From Treponema sp. (GTDB lineage: Bacteria; Spirochaetota; Spirochaetia; Treponematales; Rectinemataceae), in NCBI GenBank assembly GCA_017849315.1, contig JAFIHQ010000005.1, positions 1 to 7,276 on the forward strand: a stretch of DNA of 7,276 nucleotides, given 5' to 3'. The number at the start of each line of letters is the position of its first letter. Position 1 is the first letter of the stretch. The notes beneath the pieces were generated by a model that was given only the letters and a program-made list of their open reading frames with translations, was not told the origin of the DNA and ran no database searches. Shown in pieces: positions 1 to 5,773 of the stretch. A program made the position numbers and the translations under genes.

Positions 1-1380
1 AACGCCTTTTCTCTGGAGAACTGTTTTGCGCCTGGCGTGCTTGGTACAGAGATCCTATCCAATCTGGGCGTAAGCGAAAGTGAATATAACGATCCAGACT
101 TTAGCCTGCTTTCCTGGCTTGGTTACACTCCGGACGAGGTGGAGGCGGCAGAAATCTATGCCTGTGGCTTTATGGGCTTGGAAGGGGCTCCCTTCCTAAA
201 GGCAGAAGACTTACCCGTCTTCGACACGGCGACGCCATCGGGAAAGAAAGGTGCGCGCAGCATCGACTGGAAGGCCCACATCGCTATGATGGCCGCGGTT
301 CAGCCTTTTGTCTCAGGCGCCATTTCCAAGACAATCAACATGCCAAATCAGGCTACAACGGACGATGTCAAGGGAGCTTATATGCTCGCCTGGCGGTCAA
401 TGCTTAAGTCCATAGCCCTTTACAGGGATGGCTCCAAGCTTTCGCAACCGCTTTCTGCCCTTGCCCCGGGTGTGGACAAGATTGCCGATGCAATCGTTGC
501 CCTGCAGACTGCACCCGAGAGTCCGAAAGCCGAAGAAGAACCCGAACCAGAGGCGCCGATCGAACCAGGAATAACCACTCGCTCGCAAGCAGAGCTCGCA
601 CCGGAACTTCCCGGCATGCCGGTTGCACCCCGCGGCATACGGCATTCTTTACCTAATAGGCGTAAGGGTTATACGCAAAAGGCAAAGATTGCAGGCCACT
701 CAGTGTTTTTGCGCACTGGTGAATACGAGGATGGGAACTTGGGCGAGATATTCCTGGACATGCATAAGGAAGGCGCCGCTTTTAGAAGTATCCTTAATTC
801 TTTTGCCATAGCCGTGTCGCTCGGTTTGCAGTATGGCGTACCCCTTGATGAATACGTCGACGCTTTTACTTTTACCAAATTCGAGCCAAACGGCGTCGTA
901 CAGGGACACGACTATATAAAGATGGCTACAAGCGTTCTGGACTACATCTTCCGGGACCTCGCCATTTCATATCTGGACCGTCACGATCTAGGGCAGATCA
1001 AACCTGAAGACCTTGTAGCCACGTCCATGCAAAGCAAGGAACCGCAAGGAACGACAGGAAGGGAACGAAATGCTTTTGAGAATGGCAGATCGAGCCATCC
1101 TGCAAAACCAGTACAGTCGAGTCCGAGTTTTTCCGACGACAACACAATGATGATGATCAGGGCCCCCATAAACTCCGAACGCGAGGTGCAGCACCCGGAA
1201 AACAACGGGGCAGGCTCAACGCCTTCCACGCATCTGGATGCAGCAACAAAGAATATTCGCGCGGCCAGGCAAAAAGGCTATGAAGGCGATCCTTGCCCCG
1301 TGTGCGGAAACATGACGCTCGTACGCAATGGCACCTGTCTTAAGTGCGAGACCTGTGGCTCGACCACAGGATGCAGCTGA
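1..1380 (+). CDS. nrdJ: Vitamin B12-dependent ribonucleoside-diphosphate reductase (class II), C-terminal part
   Basis: Makes deoxyribonucleotides from ribonucleotides in the cytoplasm with adenosylcobalamin, so it works with or without oxygen. The frame is open from base 1, so the start lies outside the window; 459 residues are visible. Counting from the first codon, the end of the barrel domain carries a segment typical of the long NrdJ form (about residues 102-115, PFVSGAISKTINMP), followed by YRDGSKLSQPL. An acidic, proline-rich linker (about 175-190) leads to the conserved C-terminal domain (about 211-330, with YLRTGEY-like FLRTGEY, DMHKEGAAFRS and SLGLQYGVPLDEYVDAFTF). A poorly conserved linker follows, then a Cys-rich tail with Cys at 432, 435, 446, 449, 452 and 458, which in this family holds the redox thiols that re-reduce the active site. 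The catalytic loop with the radical Cys is upstream, outside the window. The stop is TGA at 1378-1380, and the gene converges on arcA. Family identity is very secure. Confidence 0.96.
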   Translation, partial: NAFSLENCFAPGVLGTEILSNLGVSESEYNDPDFSLLSWLGYTPDEVEAAEIYACGFMGLEGAPFLKAEDLPVFDTATPSGKKGARSIDWKAHIAMMAAVQPFVSGAISKTINMPNQATTDDVKGAYMLAWRSMLKSIALYRDGSKLSQPLSALAPGVDKIADAIVALQTAPESPKAEEEPEPEAPIEPGITTRSQAELAPELPGMPVAPRGIRHSLPNRRKGYTQKAKIAGHSVFLRTGEYEDGNLGEIFLDMHKEGAAFRSILNSFAIAVSLGLQYGVPLDEYVDAFTFTKFEPNGVVQGHDYIKMATSVLDYIFRDLAISYLDRHDLGQIKPEDLVATSMQSKEPQGTTGRERNAFENGRSSHPAKPVQSSPSFSDDNTMMMIRAPINSEREVQHPENNGAGSTPSTHLDAATKNIRAARQKGYEGDPCPVCGNMTLVRNGTCLKCETCGSTTGCS

Positions 1381-1444
1381 GTCGCCGTCACAATCCGGCA
1401 GGCGTCACCATACGGATTTACATGGCAAGGCGCCGGGCACCCGA

Positions 1445-2698
1445 CTAAAGCTCGTCCCGCATGACTGGCAGGGTCATACAGCGCGGCCCACCACCGCCGC
1501 GGGCGAGCTCGATGCCGTCGAAAGCGACCACGAGCCTGCCGTAGTTGTCGATGCTGTCTTTGCCTTGGATAAAATCGAGCGAATGCTTTATAGCAAAGCC
1601 AGCATTGGCAAGAGCTTCCATGGTGTAGGTGTTGCAGGAATACATGATGATCTTGCCGGGAGCGAAGGCAAAAGAATTGGCCCCGGAAAGCCACTGTTCC
1701 CGTTCTTGATAGATGCTGTGTTTATTGCCACAGAAGACCGGTTCTATGTCGAAGCCAGCGCCCTTTAAGCCGTCAACAAGCGAATCACACTCACCGTAAT
1801 GCAGATTTCCGTTGGGACTCGAGTCGATATGATACGCTCTGGCCCGATCCTTGCCGGTGATGACAGGATCGTACACGAGGGCGCAGTCGCGGTCGATCAT
1901 GGTAAAGACCATATCCAAGTGGATGGTAGCCCTTGTCTTGGGGATATCGACTGCAAAGATCACCACATCGTCCTGTACCGTGCGTGCCATACTCCTGGCC
2001 ACCCGCTCGATCGCAAAGGGCGTTGTGCGCTCAGAGATGCCCAGAACGAGCGCTCTGGAAGAGAGTACGATGATATCGCCTCCCTCTATGGTGATGTAGC
2101 GGTTGCGCTCCGTCGGCCCGTCAAAGAGAAAGCTCTCAGCCATAAATTGAGGATGATGACTGAAAATAAAGCGGGTTATGTACGCTTCGAGCATTCGCAC
2201 ATCGTATGCTGTGGCGGCGGCCAAAGCACTTGCACCGATTACGGCCGCACTGTCGCGCATAAAGTAGGTATTGGGCAAAGGCCTGGATGCGTAGCTGTTT
2301 TCGTCCAAGAAATGCGCAAAGGACTGAGCAGGTGCGGCCACCCCTTCTATTATCGTCCTAGCCAACTGTGTTGAGGGCTGCGCCATAAGCTCCATCATTG
2401 TGGCATGAATCGGAAAGCAGGAGCTGAGGCTGGAAAGAAACTCGAACTTATTGCCTGCATCGGCAAGGCAGTCGGCAAGCAGGTCCACAAGTTCGCGCAC
2501 CTCGCTCACCGTGCTTAAGAACTCTTTGAGCTGGGTATACTCGCCCAAGACCGCCTGAAGCGGAATAATATCGTTGTAAAGGTCCTTTTCTGCCTCACGT
2601 GGGGTCATGGATTCAATCTCGAGCCCGGGAGTGTGTAGAATGACCTTCCTCAGCCTGCCAATTTCACTATTGATCGCTAACTGATTCATGCGCGGCAT
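1445..2698 (-). CDS. arcA: Arginine deiminase
   Basis: Hydrolyses L-arginine to citrulline and ammonia, the first step of the arginine deiminase fermentation pathway, in the cytoplasm. The 417 residues match the family's usual length of about 400-420. The catalytic set can be aligned, from memory, with the Pseudomonas enzyme: Asn143, Phe146 and Asp149 in PLPNTYFMRDS, Arg168, Glu205 and Asp208 in EGGD, Arg224 (GISERT), His260 and Asp262 in HLD, and nucleophile Cys407 in GGPRCMTLPV. Arg/Asp and Arg/Glu spacings (19 residues each) are preserved. One difference is Gly402, five residues before the Cys, where many homologues have a mobile Arg. Two in-frame ATGs (2698 and 2689) are possible starts, and neither has a clear Shine-Dalgarno sequence. 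I chose the first, but the second would remove only three residues. No ornithine carbamoyltransferase or carbamate kinase gene is in the window. The gene diverges from the COG2403 gene. Confidence 0.95.
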   Translation of the reverse strand: MPRMNQLAINSEIGRLRKVILHTPGLEIESMTPREAEKDLYNDIIPLQAVLGEYTQLKEFLSTVSEVRELVDLLADCLADAGNKFEFLSSLSSCFPIHATMMELMAQPSTQLARTIIEGVAAPAQSFAHFLDENSYASRPLPNTYFMRDSAAVIGASALAAATAYDVRMLEAYITRFIFSHHPQFMAESFLFDGPTERNRYITIEGGDIIVLSSRALVLGISERTTPFAIERVARSMARTVQDDVVIFAVDIPKTRATIHLDMVFTMIDRDCALVYDPVITGKDRARAYHIDSSPNGNLHYGECDSLVDGLKGAGFDIEPVFCGNKHSIYQEREQWLSGANSFAFAPGKIIMYSCNTYTMEALANAGFAIKHSLDFIQGKDSIDNYGRLVVAFDGIELARGGGGPRCMTLPVMRDEL

Positions 2699-2733
2699 TA
2701 TGCAATATCTTAAAGAAAAAATCTTCTGCTTTC

Positions 2734-2752
2734 TGCAAAATTCTTTTTTGCA
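2734..2752. promoter_or_regulatory. Inverted repeat TGCAAAA-N5-TTTTGCA upstream of arcA
   Basis: Two perfect 7-base arms, TGCAAAA (2734-2740) and TTTTGCA (2746-2752), flank a 5-base spacer. The repeat lies 35-55 bases upstream of the arcA start inside the divergent intergenic region. A third TGCAAAA occurs at 2823-2829, nearer the other gene. The spacing would suit a dimeric repressor or activator site. It does not match the ArgR/AhrC box (TGAAT...ATTCA) or an FNR/ANR box (TTGAT...ATCAA) as I remember them. The surrounding DNA is AT-rich, so chance is a real alternative. Confidence 0.35.
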
Positions 2753-2868
2753 TAACTATTAGCACAAATTGCCTACTGTCTGCATGAAGCAACATAAGAG
2801 CCTAGACTTTTTTGGATTTTAATGCAAAATGGCGCGTTTTTTCGCGTTTAGTAAGAAAACCTTTCTGC

Positions 2869-2897
2869 TTGACAGCTAAAAAAAGCGGTTCAATCAT
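2869..2897 (+). promoter_or_regulatory. Sigma70-type promoter of the COG2403 gene
   Basis: A perfect -35 hexamer TTGACA (2869-2874) is followed after 17 bases by AATCAT (2892-2897), which matches the -10 consensus at four of six positions. Transcription would begin near 2904, giving a leader of about 40 bases before the chosen start codon at 2944. The ideal -35 and spacing make this the best promoter candidate in the divergent region. I found no equally good promoter for arcA on the other strand. Confidence 0.55.
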
Positions 2898-2929
2898 TAC
2901 ATCGATTCGATTCCAAAACGCTTTAGAAA

Positions 2930-2935
2930 GAAGGA
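2930..2935 (+). promoter_or_regulatory. Ribosome binding site that decides the COG2403 gene start
   Basis: GAAGGA (2930-2935) is 8 bases upstream of ATG 2944. An in-frame ATG at 2935 overlaps the end of this motif and so cannot use it. Starts further upstream (the frame is open from 2812) would lie before the promoter's likely transcription start. The first residues after 2944, ARRRIIIIGAAG, begin directly with the family's first beta strand. Confidence 0.65.
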
Positions 2936-2943
2936 TGGCAGAT

Positions 2944-4272
2944 ATGGCACGAAGAAGAATCATCATCATCGGAGCCGCAGGAAGAGATTTCCACAACTTC
3001 AATACTCACTACCGCAACGATCCAAATGCCGAGGTCGTAGCCTTTACCGCGGCGCAGATCCCGGATATTGCAGGCAGAAAGTATCCAGCCGAGCTGGCAG
3101 GACCGCTCTATCCGCAAGGCATTCCCATTTTTGCAGAGTCGGATTTACCTTCACTCATCAAAGATCTTAACGTGGATGAGTGCGTTTTCGCTTATTCCGA
3201 TGTTCCCTATGCTCACGTTATGAAAATGTCTGCCATTGTCAATGCAGCAGGAGCTTCTTTTACCTTGCTGGGGCCCAAAGATACTCAGATCAAGTCCAGC
3301 AAGCCTGTTATTGCCGTATGCGCCGTAAGAACAGGTTCCGGAAAAAGCCAGACATCCAGGAAGATTGTTCAAATGTTGATGGCACGAGGGCTCAAGGTTG
3401 TTGCGATACGTCACCCAATGCCTTATGGCGACCTTGTGAAACAAAAGGTCCAGCGCTATGCAACAGTCGCCGACCTTGCAAAATACGAGTGTACCATTGA
3501 GGAGATGGAGGAATATGAGCCTCACGTCGTGCGGGGCAATGTGATCTACGCTGGCGTCGACTACGAGGCGATTTTGCGTCAGGCAGAACAGGAGGCTGAC
3601 GTCATCCTTTGGGATGGTGGCAATAACGATTTCTCCTTCTATGTTCCCGATCTCACCATAACGGTGGCAGATCCCCTGCGCGCCGGCAACGAAGTATCCT
3701 TCTATCCGGGTGAAGTTTCCCTGCGCACTGCCGACGTGGTCGTTATCAACAAGATCGATTCGGCAAGCCCGGAAAACGTTCAGCTGGTACGCGAGAACAT
3801 TTCCCGTGTCAATCCAGGCGCGATGGTCATCGATGCCGCGAGCCCTATCAACGTGGACAAACCGGAACTCATCAAAGGCAAGCGCGTTCTCTGTGTCGAA
3901 GATGGGCCTACCCTTACTCATGGCATGATGAAACTCGGTGCGGCTGTCGTTGCAGCACGCAAATTCCAGGCTGCGGAACTGGTGGATCCGCGACCCTATG
4001 TTGTGGGCAAGCTCGCTGACACCTTTAGAACATACCCCAACATCGGAACGCTCCTGCCGGCGATGGGCTATGGTGAAGAACAGATTCACGATCTGGAACA
4101 GACCATCAACCGTACCGACTGCGACACCGTTGTAATAGGCACACCGATCGACCTAAACCGTGTGATTAAGATTGACAAACCGACCGTCAAAGTCGGGTAC
4201 GAGCTCCAGGAAATCGGTAAACCGGATCTTGCGGACGTCTTGGAAGCTTTCTGCAAAAAGTACAAGCTCTAA
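2944..4272 (+). CDS. Cyclic 2,3-diphosphoglycerate synthetase-like P-loop protein (COG2403, predicted GTPase)
   Basis: A 442-residue cytoplasmic protein of the family named after the archaeal enzyme that closes 2,3-diphosphoglycerate into a cyclic compound using ATP. Most bacterial members have no tested function. Residues 1-120 form a Rossmann-like N-terminal domain starting RRRIIIIGAAGRDFHNFN. A P-loop, AVRTGSGKS (about 127-135), opens the nucleotide-binding domain. WDGGNNDFSF (about 223-232) looks like the metal/substrate loop, and VINKID (about 267-272) resembles the NKxD guanine-specificity motif of GTPases. The C-terminal part (about 360-442) contains a second alpha/beta unit with VVIGTPIDL. 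Length is close to that of the archaeal enzyme (about 460). It has its own promoter and terminator, so it is probably a single-gene transcript, divergent from arcA. Bacteria are not generally known to accumulate cyclic 2,3-diphosphoglycerate, so the true substrate is open. Family assignment is firm; function is not. Confidence 0.88.
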   Translation: MARRRIIIIGAAGRDFHNFNTHYRNDPNAEVVAFTAAQIPDIAGRKYPAELAGPLYPQGIPIFAESDLPSLIKDLNVDECVFAYSDVPYAHVMKMSAIVNAAGASFTLLGPKDTQIKSSKPVIAVCAVRTGSGKSQTSRKIVQMLMARGLKVVAIRHPMPYGDLVKQKVQRYATVADLAKYECTIEEMEEYEPHVVRGNVIYAGVDYEAILRQAEQEADVILWDGGNNDFSFYVPDLTITVADPLRAGNEVSFYPGEVSLRTADVVVINKIDSASPENVQLVRENISRVNPGAMVIDAASPINVDKPELIKGKRVLCVEDGPTLTHGMMKLGAAVVAARKFQAAELVDPRPYVVGKLADTFRTYPNIGTLLPAMGYGEEQIHDLEQTINRTDCDTVVIGTPIDLNRVIKIDKPTVKVGYELQEIGKPDLADVLEAFCKKYKL

Positions 4273-4286
4273 TCAGCTGGATTGGC

Positions 4287-4324
4287 AAAAAAAGGGCCGC
4301 GACCAATGGTCGCGGCCCTTTTTT
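4287..4324. terminator. Strong bidirectional intrinsic terminator
   Basis: An 11-bp perfect GC-rich stem (4294-4304 with 4308-4318, GGGCCGCGACC / GGTCGCGGCCC) closes a 3-base loop. It is flanked by seven A (4287-4293) and six T (4319-4324), so the stem can extend to 17 bp. It starts 14 bases after the COG2403 stop. The A and T tracts make it work in both directions, so it can also end the ferredoxin transcript coming from the right. Confidence 0.95.
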
Positions 4325-4343
4325 ACCCCAAACCAGCCCCTAC

Positions 4344-4359
4344 TGCGCTTTAAAGCACA
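4344..4359. repeat. Near-perfect 16-base palindrome
   Basis: TGCGCTTTAAAGCACA is self-complementary except for one mismatched pair of positions (G/A). It has no loop, so it is more like a protein site than an RNA hairpin. It lies between the terminator and the ferredoxin stop. No promoter that it could control is visible beside it, and chance is likely. Confidence 0.2.
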
Positions 4360-4389
4360 ATAAAAAGCTAATCAACTTCAATGAATACG

Positions 4390-4407
4390 CTGATAATTCC
4401 TTATCAG
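4390..4407 (-). repeat. Inverted repeat spanning the ferredoxin stop codon
   Basis: CTGATAA (4390-4396) and TTATCAG (4401-4407) form a perfect 7-bp stem with a 4-base loop. The ferredoxin stop codon lies inside one arm. In the transcript the hairpin is not followed by a U tract, so it is not a normal terminator. It could protect the 3' end after trimming from the terminator further downstream, or simply be chance. Confidence 0.4.
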
Positions 4408-4577
4408 TTGGCAGGGGAAATTGTCTCTACCGGGCAGACAGCTGCGCAGGCTCCACAATCGATGCACTTGTCAGGATCGATCCAGCGTGCATTATCTTTT
4501 TCGCTGATTGCCTCAACGGGGCATTCGCTCTCGCAAGTCCCACAGTTAGTGCACGCATCACCTACTTTATACGCCAT
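4404..4577 (-). CDS. 2[4Fe-4S] ferredoxin, clostridial type
   Basis: A 57-residue soluble electron carrier, too short for common ORF cut-offs. I translated it by hand from ATG 4577 to TGA 4404; it begins MAYKVGDACTNCGTC. It has two complete CxxCxxCxxxCP motifs: Cys9, 12, 15, 19 and Cys38, 41, 44, 48, each followed by Pro. Each set binds one low-potential 4Fe-4S cluster, with the usual exchange of the fourth ligand between motifs. Length and symmetry match the classic 55-57-residue anaerobe ferredoxins that serve pyruvate:ferredoxin oxidoreductase, hydrogenases or Rnf, although none of these partners is in the window. The Shine-Dalgarno AAGGAG (4590-4585) is 7 bases from the start. The gene is transcribed alone from its own promoter and has a long leader that could hide this site. 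The bidirectional terminator at 4287-4324 lies downstream. Confidence 0.96.
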   Translation of the reverse strand: MAYKVGDACTNCGTCESECPVEAISEKDNARWIDPDKCIDCGACAAVCPVETISPAN

Positions 4578-4586
4578 ATCTCCACT

Positions 4587-4607
4587 CCTTAATCTTGATG
4601 CTTAAGG
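4587..4607 (-). promoter_or_regulatory. Possible Shine-Dalgarno-sequestering hairpin before the ferredoxin
   Basis: In the ferredoxin transcript CCUUAA (4607-4602) is a perfect complement of UUAAGG (4592-4587), with a 9-base loop. The 3' arm includes the AAGG of the Shine-Dalgarno AAGGAG. When paired it would lower ribosome access. Six pairs, four of them A-U, make a weak helix that could open easily, as expected for a switchable element or for a chance match. Confidence 0.45.
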
Positions 4608-4724
4608 CAAGAGTACCACAGGGCAAGGCAATCTGTGAAGCGCCCTCGAGCTTGCCCCGAGCCTCCCGATGAAAGGCTTGTTGCATCACAAGATCGCTCG
4701 AGACATTCATACTCAAAGTGTCGC
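4608..4724 (-). ncRNA. Structured 5' leader of the ferredoxin transcript (candidate cis-regulatory RNA)
   Basis: This stretch lies between the likely transcription start and the sequestering hairpin. On the minus strand it can form a 7-bp stem CUCGAGC (4702-4696) with GCUCGAG (4651-4645). That stem encloses a hairpin CUUGU/ACAAG (4692-4688 with 4681-4677, loop GAUGCA) and a short CCU/AGG hairpin (4676-4674 with 4664-4662). A second helix, GGGCAAG (4657-4651) with CUUGCCC (4627-4621), would be a pseudoknot or an alternative to the first. A further stem, CACAG/CUGUG (4637-4633 with 4621-4617), competes with it. I do not recognise a known riboswitch class. CTCGAG is itself a palindrome, which weakens the evidence from the first stem. 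Confidence 0.35.
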
Positions 4725-4730
4725 TAAAGG

Positions 4731-4739
4731 ACTATAGCA
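4731..4739 (-). promoter_or_regulatory. Extended -10 promoter of the ferredoxin
   Basis: Read on the minus strand the site is TGC TATAGT: TATAGT matches the -10 consensus at five of six positions and carries the upstream TG of extended -10 promoters. No clear -35 is seen 16-18 bases further up, which extended -10 promoters can tolerate. Transcription would begin near 4724, giving a leader of about 147 bases. Confidence 0.5.
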
Positions 4740-4791
4740 TGTGCATTTTTATGTACTTTACCTCATATTCTTGATTTTTAGAAGCGAATAG

Positions 4792-5757
4792 TTATCTTAA
4801 TTTATATATGCTATAGTAAAAGCCATCGGGCCATGAATCGTGGGGCGCTATGCGTACTGCATATGACTCAAGAAGCAGCCTTTCTGAAATCGTAGCCTTG
4901 CGATCCTGTCGTACTTGCTCAAAAGAGCTGCCATAAACAGAGTCCCCTATGATGGGAAATCCCGCCCATGCCAAATGTGCCCGTATCTGGTGGCGAAATC
5001 CAGAATGTATCTGTGCATCAAGTTCGAGCGCATGGAATTGCCCGAAGAGGCCCCGCGGAAAGAGTTCGGTCGTATAGACTTCTTTTGTAAGAGGCTTCTT
5101 AGTTTTCGAAGCCAGCTCTGGCAGAATGCAGGCGACTCGGGCTCCACCTCTGCCATACGACCGGAACCTGCTCGATACGGAAAATTTCAGAAAATAATCA
5201 TCAAGCGAACCTGTTGATGCGGCTACTTGTAGGGCATTTTCGAGAAAATCCCTTTCGGGCAAAAAGATCGAAGGCATAGACCCAGGCACAAACGCAACTG
5301 ATTCCGACTCACAGCTTGGAGTTATCGCGGCAGGCGATGCAGCAAGTCTATAGCTTTTTACTACCTTGTCCTCCTGCTGTGCATGAATAAAGGCTACAAA
5401 GCTATCAAAGGTACGCGCAAAAAGCACAAGGCCAGAAGTTGGATTGTCCAGACGAGAGACAAGACCGAGCTCAAGACGATAGCGGTGGGCAAGAAGCCCG
5501 AGAGAAGAGGGAATTCCAGAGGGTAGCGGCGCAATCTCAGGTTTCTGCTCGGCCAGCCAGGAGACCAAGTCATGCCCTGGAGCCCTTGCAGCTGTCTTTG
5601 GATCTGCCCTTGCCTCTATCGCTGCCAAAGGTCTTTTGCCGGAGTTTTTCGCCGACTCAATAGGCACGGAATCCATGTAAGGAGGTTTGAAAACAAAGTA
5701 AAAACCCCTGTTCTGCCCGAGTATGACTGGCTCAAGAATCTCGTCGAATGGCTTCAT
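4792..5757 (-). CDS. RluA-family RNA pseudouridine synthase
   Basis: Predicted to convert uridine to pseudouridine in rRNA or tRNA; the target site cannot be told from sequence. The protein is 321 residues from ATG 5757 (MKPFDEILEP). The open frame reaches back to 5901, but that would overlap the ABC gene by over 120 bases, and MKP leads straight into the family's first strand (FYFVFKPP, about 19-26). The catalytic motif is SRLDNPTSGLVLFA (101-114) with nucleophile Asp104; the usual His before RLD is Ser. HSGFRHQIRAHLAWAGFPIIGDSVYG (251-276) is the second family signature. Between them lies an unusually long segment (about 142-225) containing FRSYGRGGARVACILP, which I recall in spirochaete homologues. 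No N-terminal S4 domain is present. It starts 16 bases after the ABC gene stop, so the two are probably co-transcribed. Its Shine-Dalgarno is weak, which hints at translational coupling. Confidence 0.9.
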   Translation of the reverse strand: MKPFDEILEPVILGQNRGFYFVFKPPYMDSVPIESAKNSGKRPLAAIEARADPKTAARAPGHDLVSWLAEQKPEIAPLPSGIPSSLGLLAHRYRLELGLVSRLDNPTSGLVLFARTFDSFVAFIHAQQEDKVVKSYRLAASPAAITPSCESESVAFVPGSMPSIFLPERDFLENALQVAASTGSLDDYFLKFSVSSRFRSYGRGGARVACILPELASKTKKPLTKEVYTTELFPRGLFGQFHALELDAQIHSGFRHQIRAHLAWAGFPIIGDSVYGSSFEQVRQDRKATISERLLLESYAVRIAPHDSWPDGFYYSIYKLR

Positions 5758-5773
5758 AACACTCGCAACACAC

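Noticed and set aside
1392..1418. AATCCG/CGGATT inverted repeat between nrdJ and arcA as a terminator
   Set aside because: The stem is only 6 bp, the loop 15 bases, and no T tract follows on either strand. I could not find a convincing intrinsic terminator for either gene here.
1328..1768. A 146-codon open frame on + overlapping the nrdJ end and arcA
   Set aside because: It is mostly antisense to the well-supported arcA and shows no recognisable motif; its start is inside nrdJ.
1799..2374. A 191-codon + frame within arcA
   Set aside because: Antisense shadow of arcA, whose catalytic residues are all in place on the other strand.
2812..2943. An upstream extension of the COG2403 gene giving 486 residues
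   Set aside because: It would cover the likely promoter, the added residues look unlike protein of this family, and a good ribosome binding site precedes ATG 2944.
3151..4089. A 312-codon frame on the minus strand inside the COG2403 gene
   Set aside because: It has no family motif and is antisense to a gene with a clear P-loop and family match.
4381..4605. A 74-codon + frame at the ferredoxin locus
   Set aside because: It is antisense to the ferredoxin, whose eight-Cys pattern is perfect on the minus strand.
4617..4677. CACAGGGCAA on the + strand recalling the start of a c-di-GMP-I riboswitch
   Set aside because: Only this short piece matches; the following conserved segments are absent and no + strand gene lies downstream.
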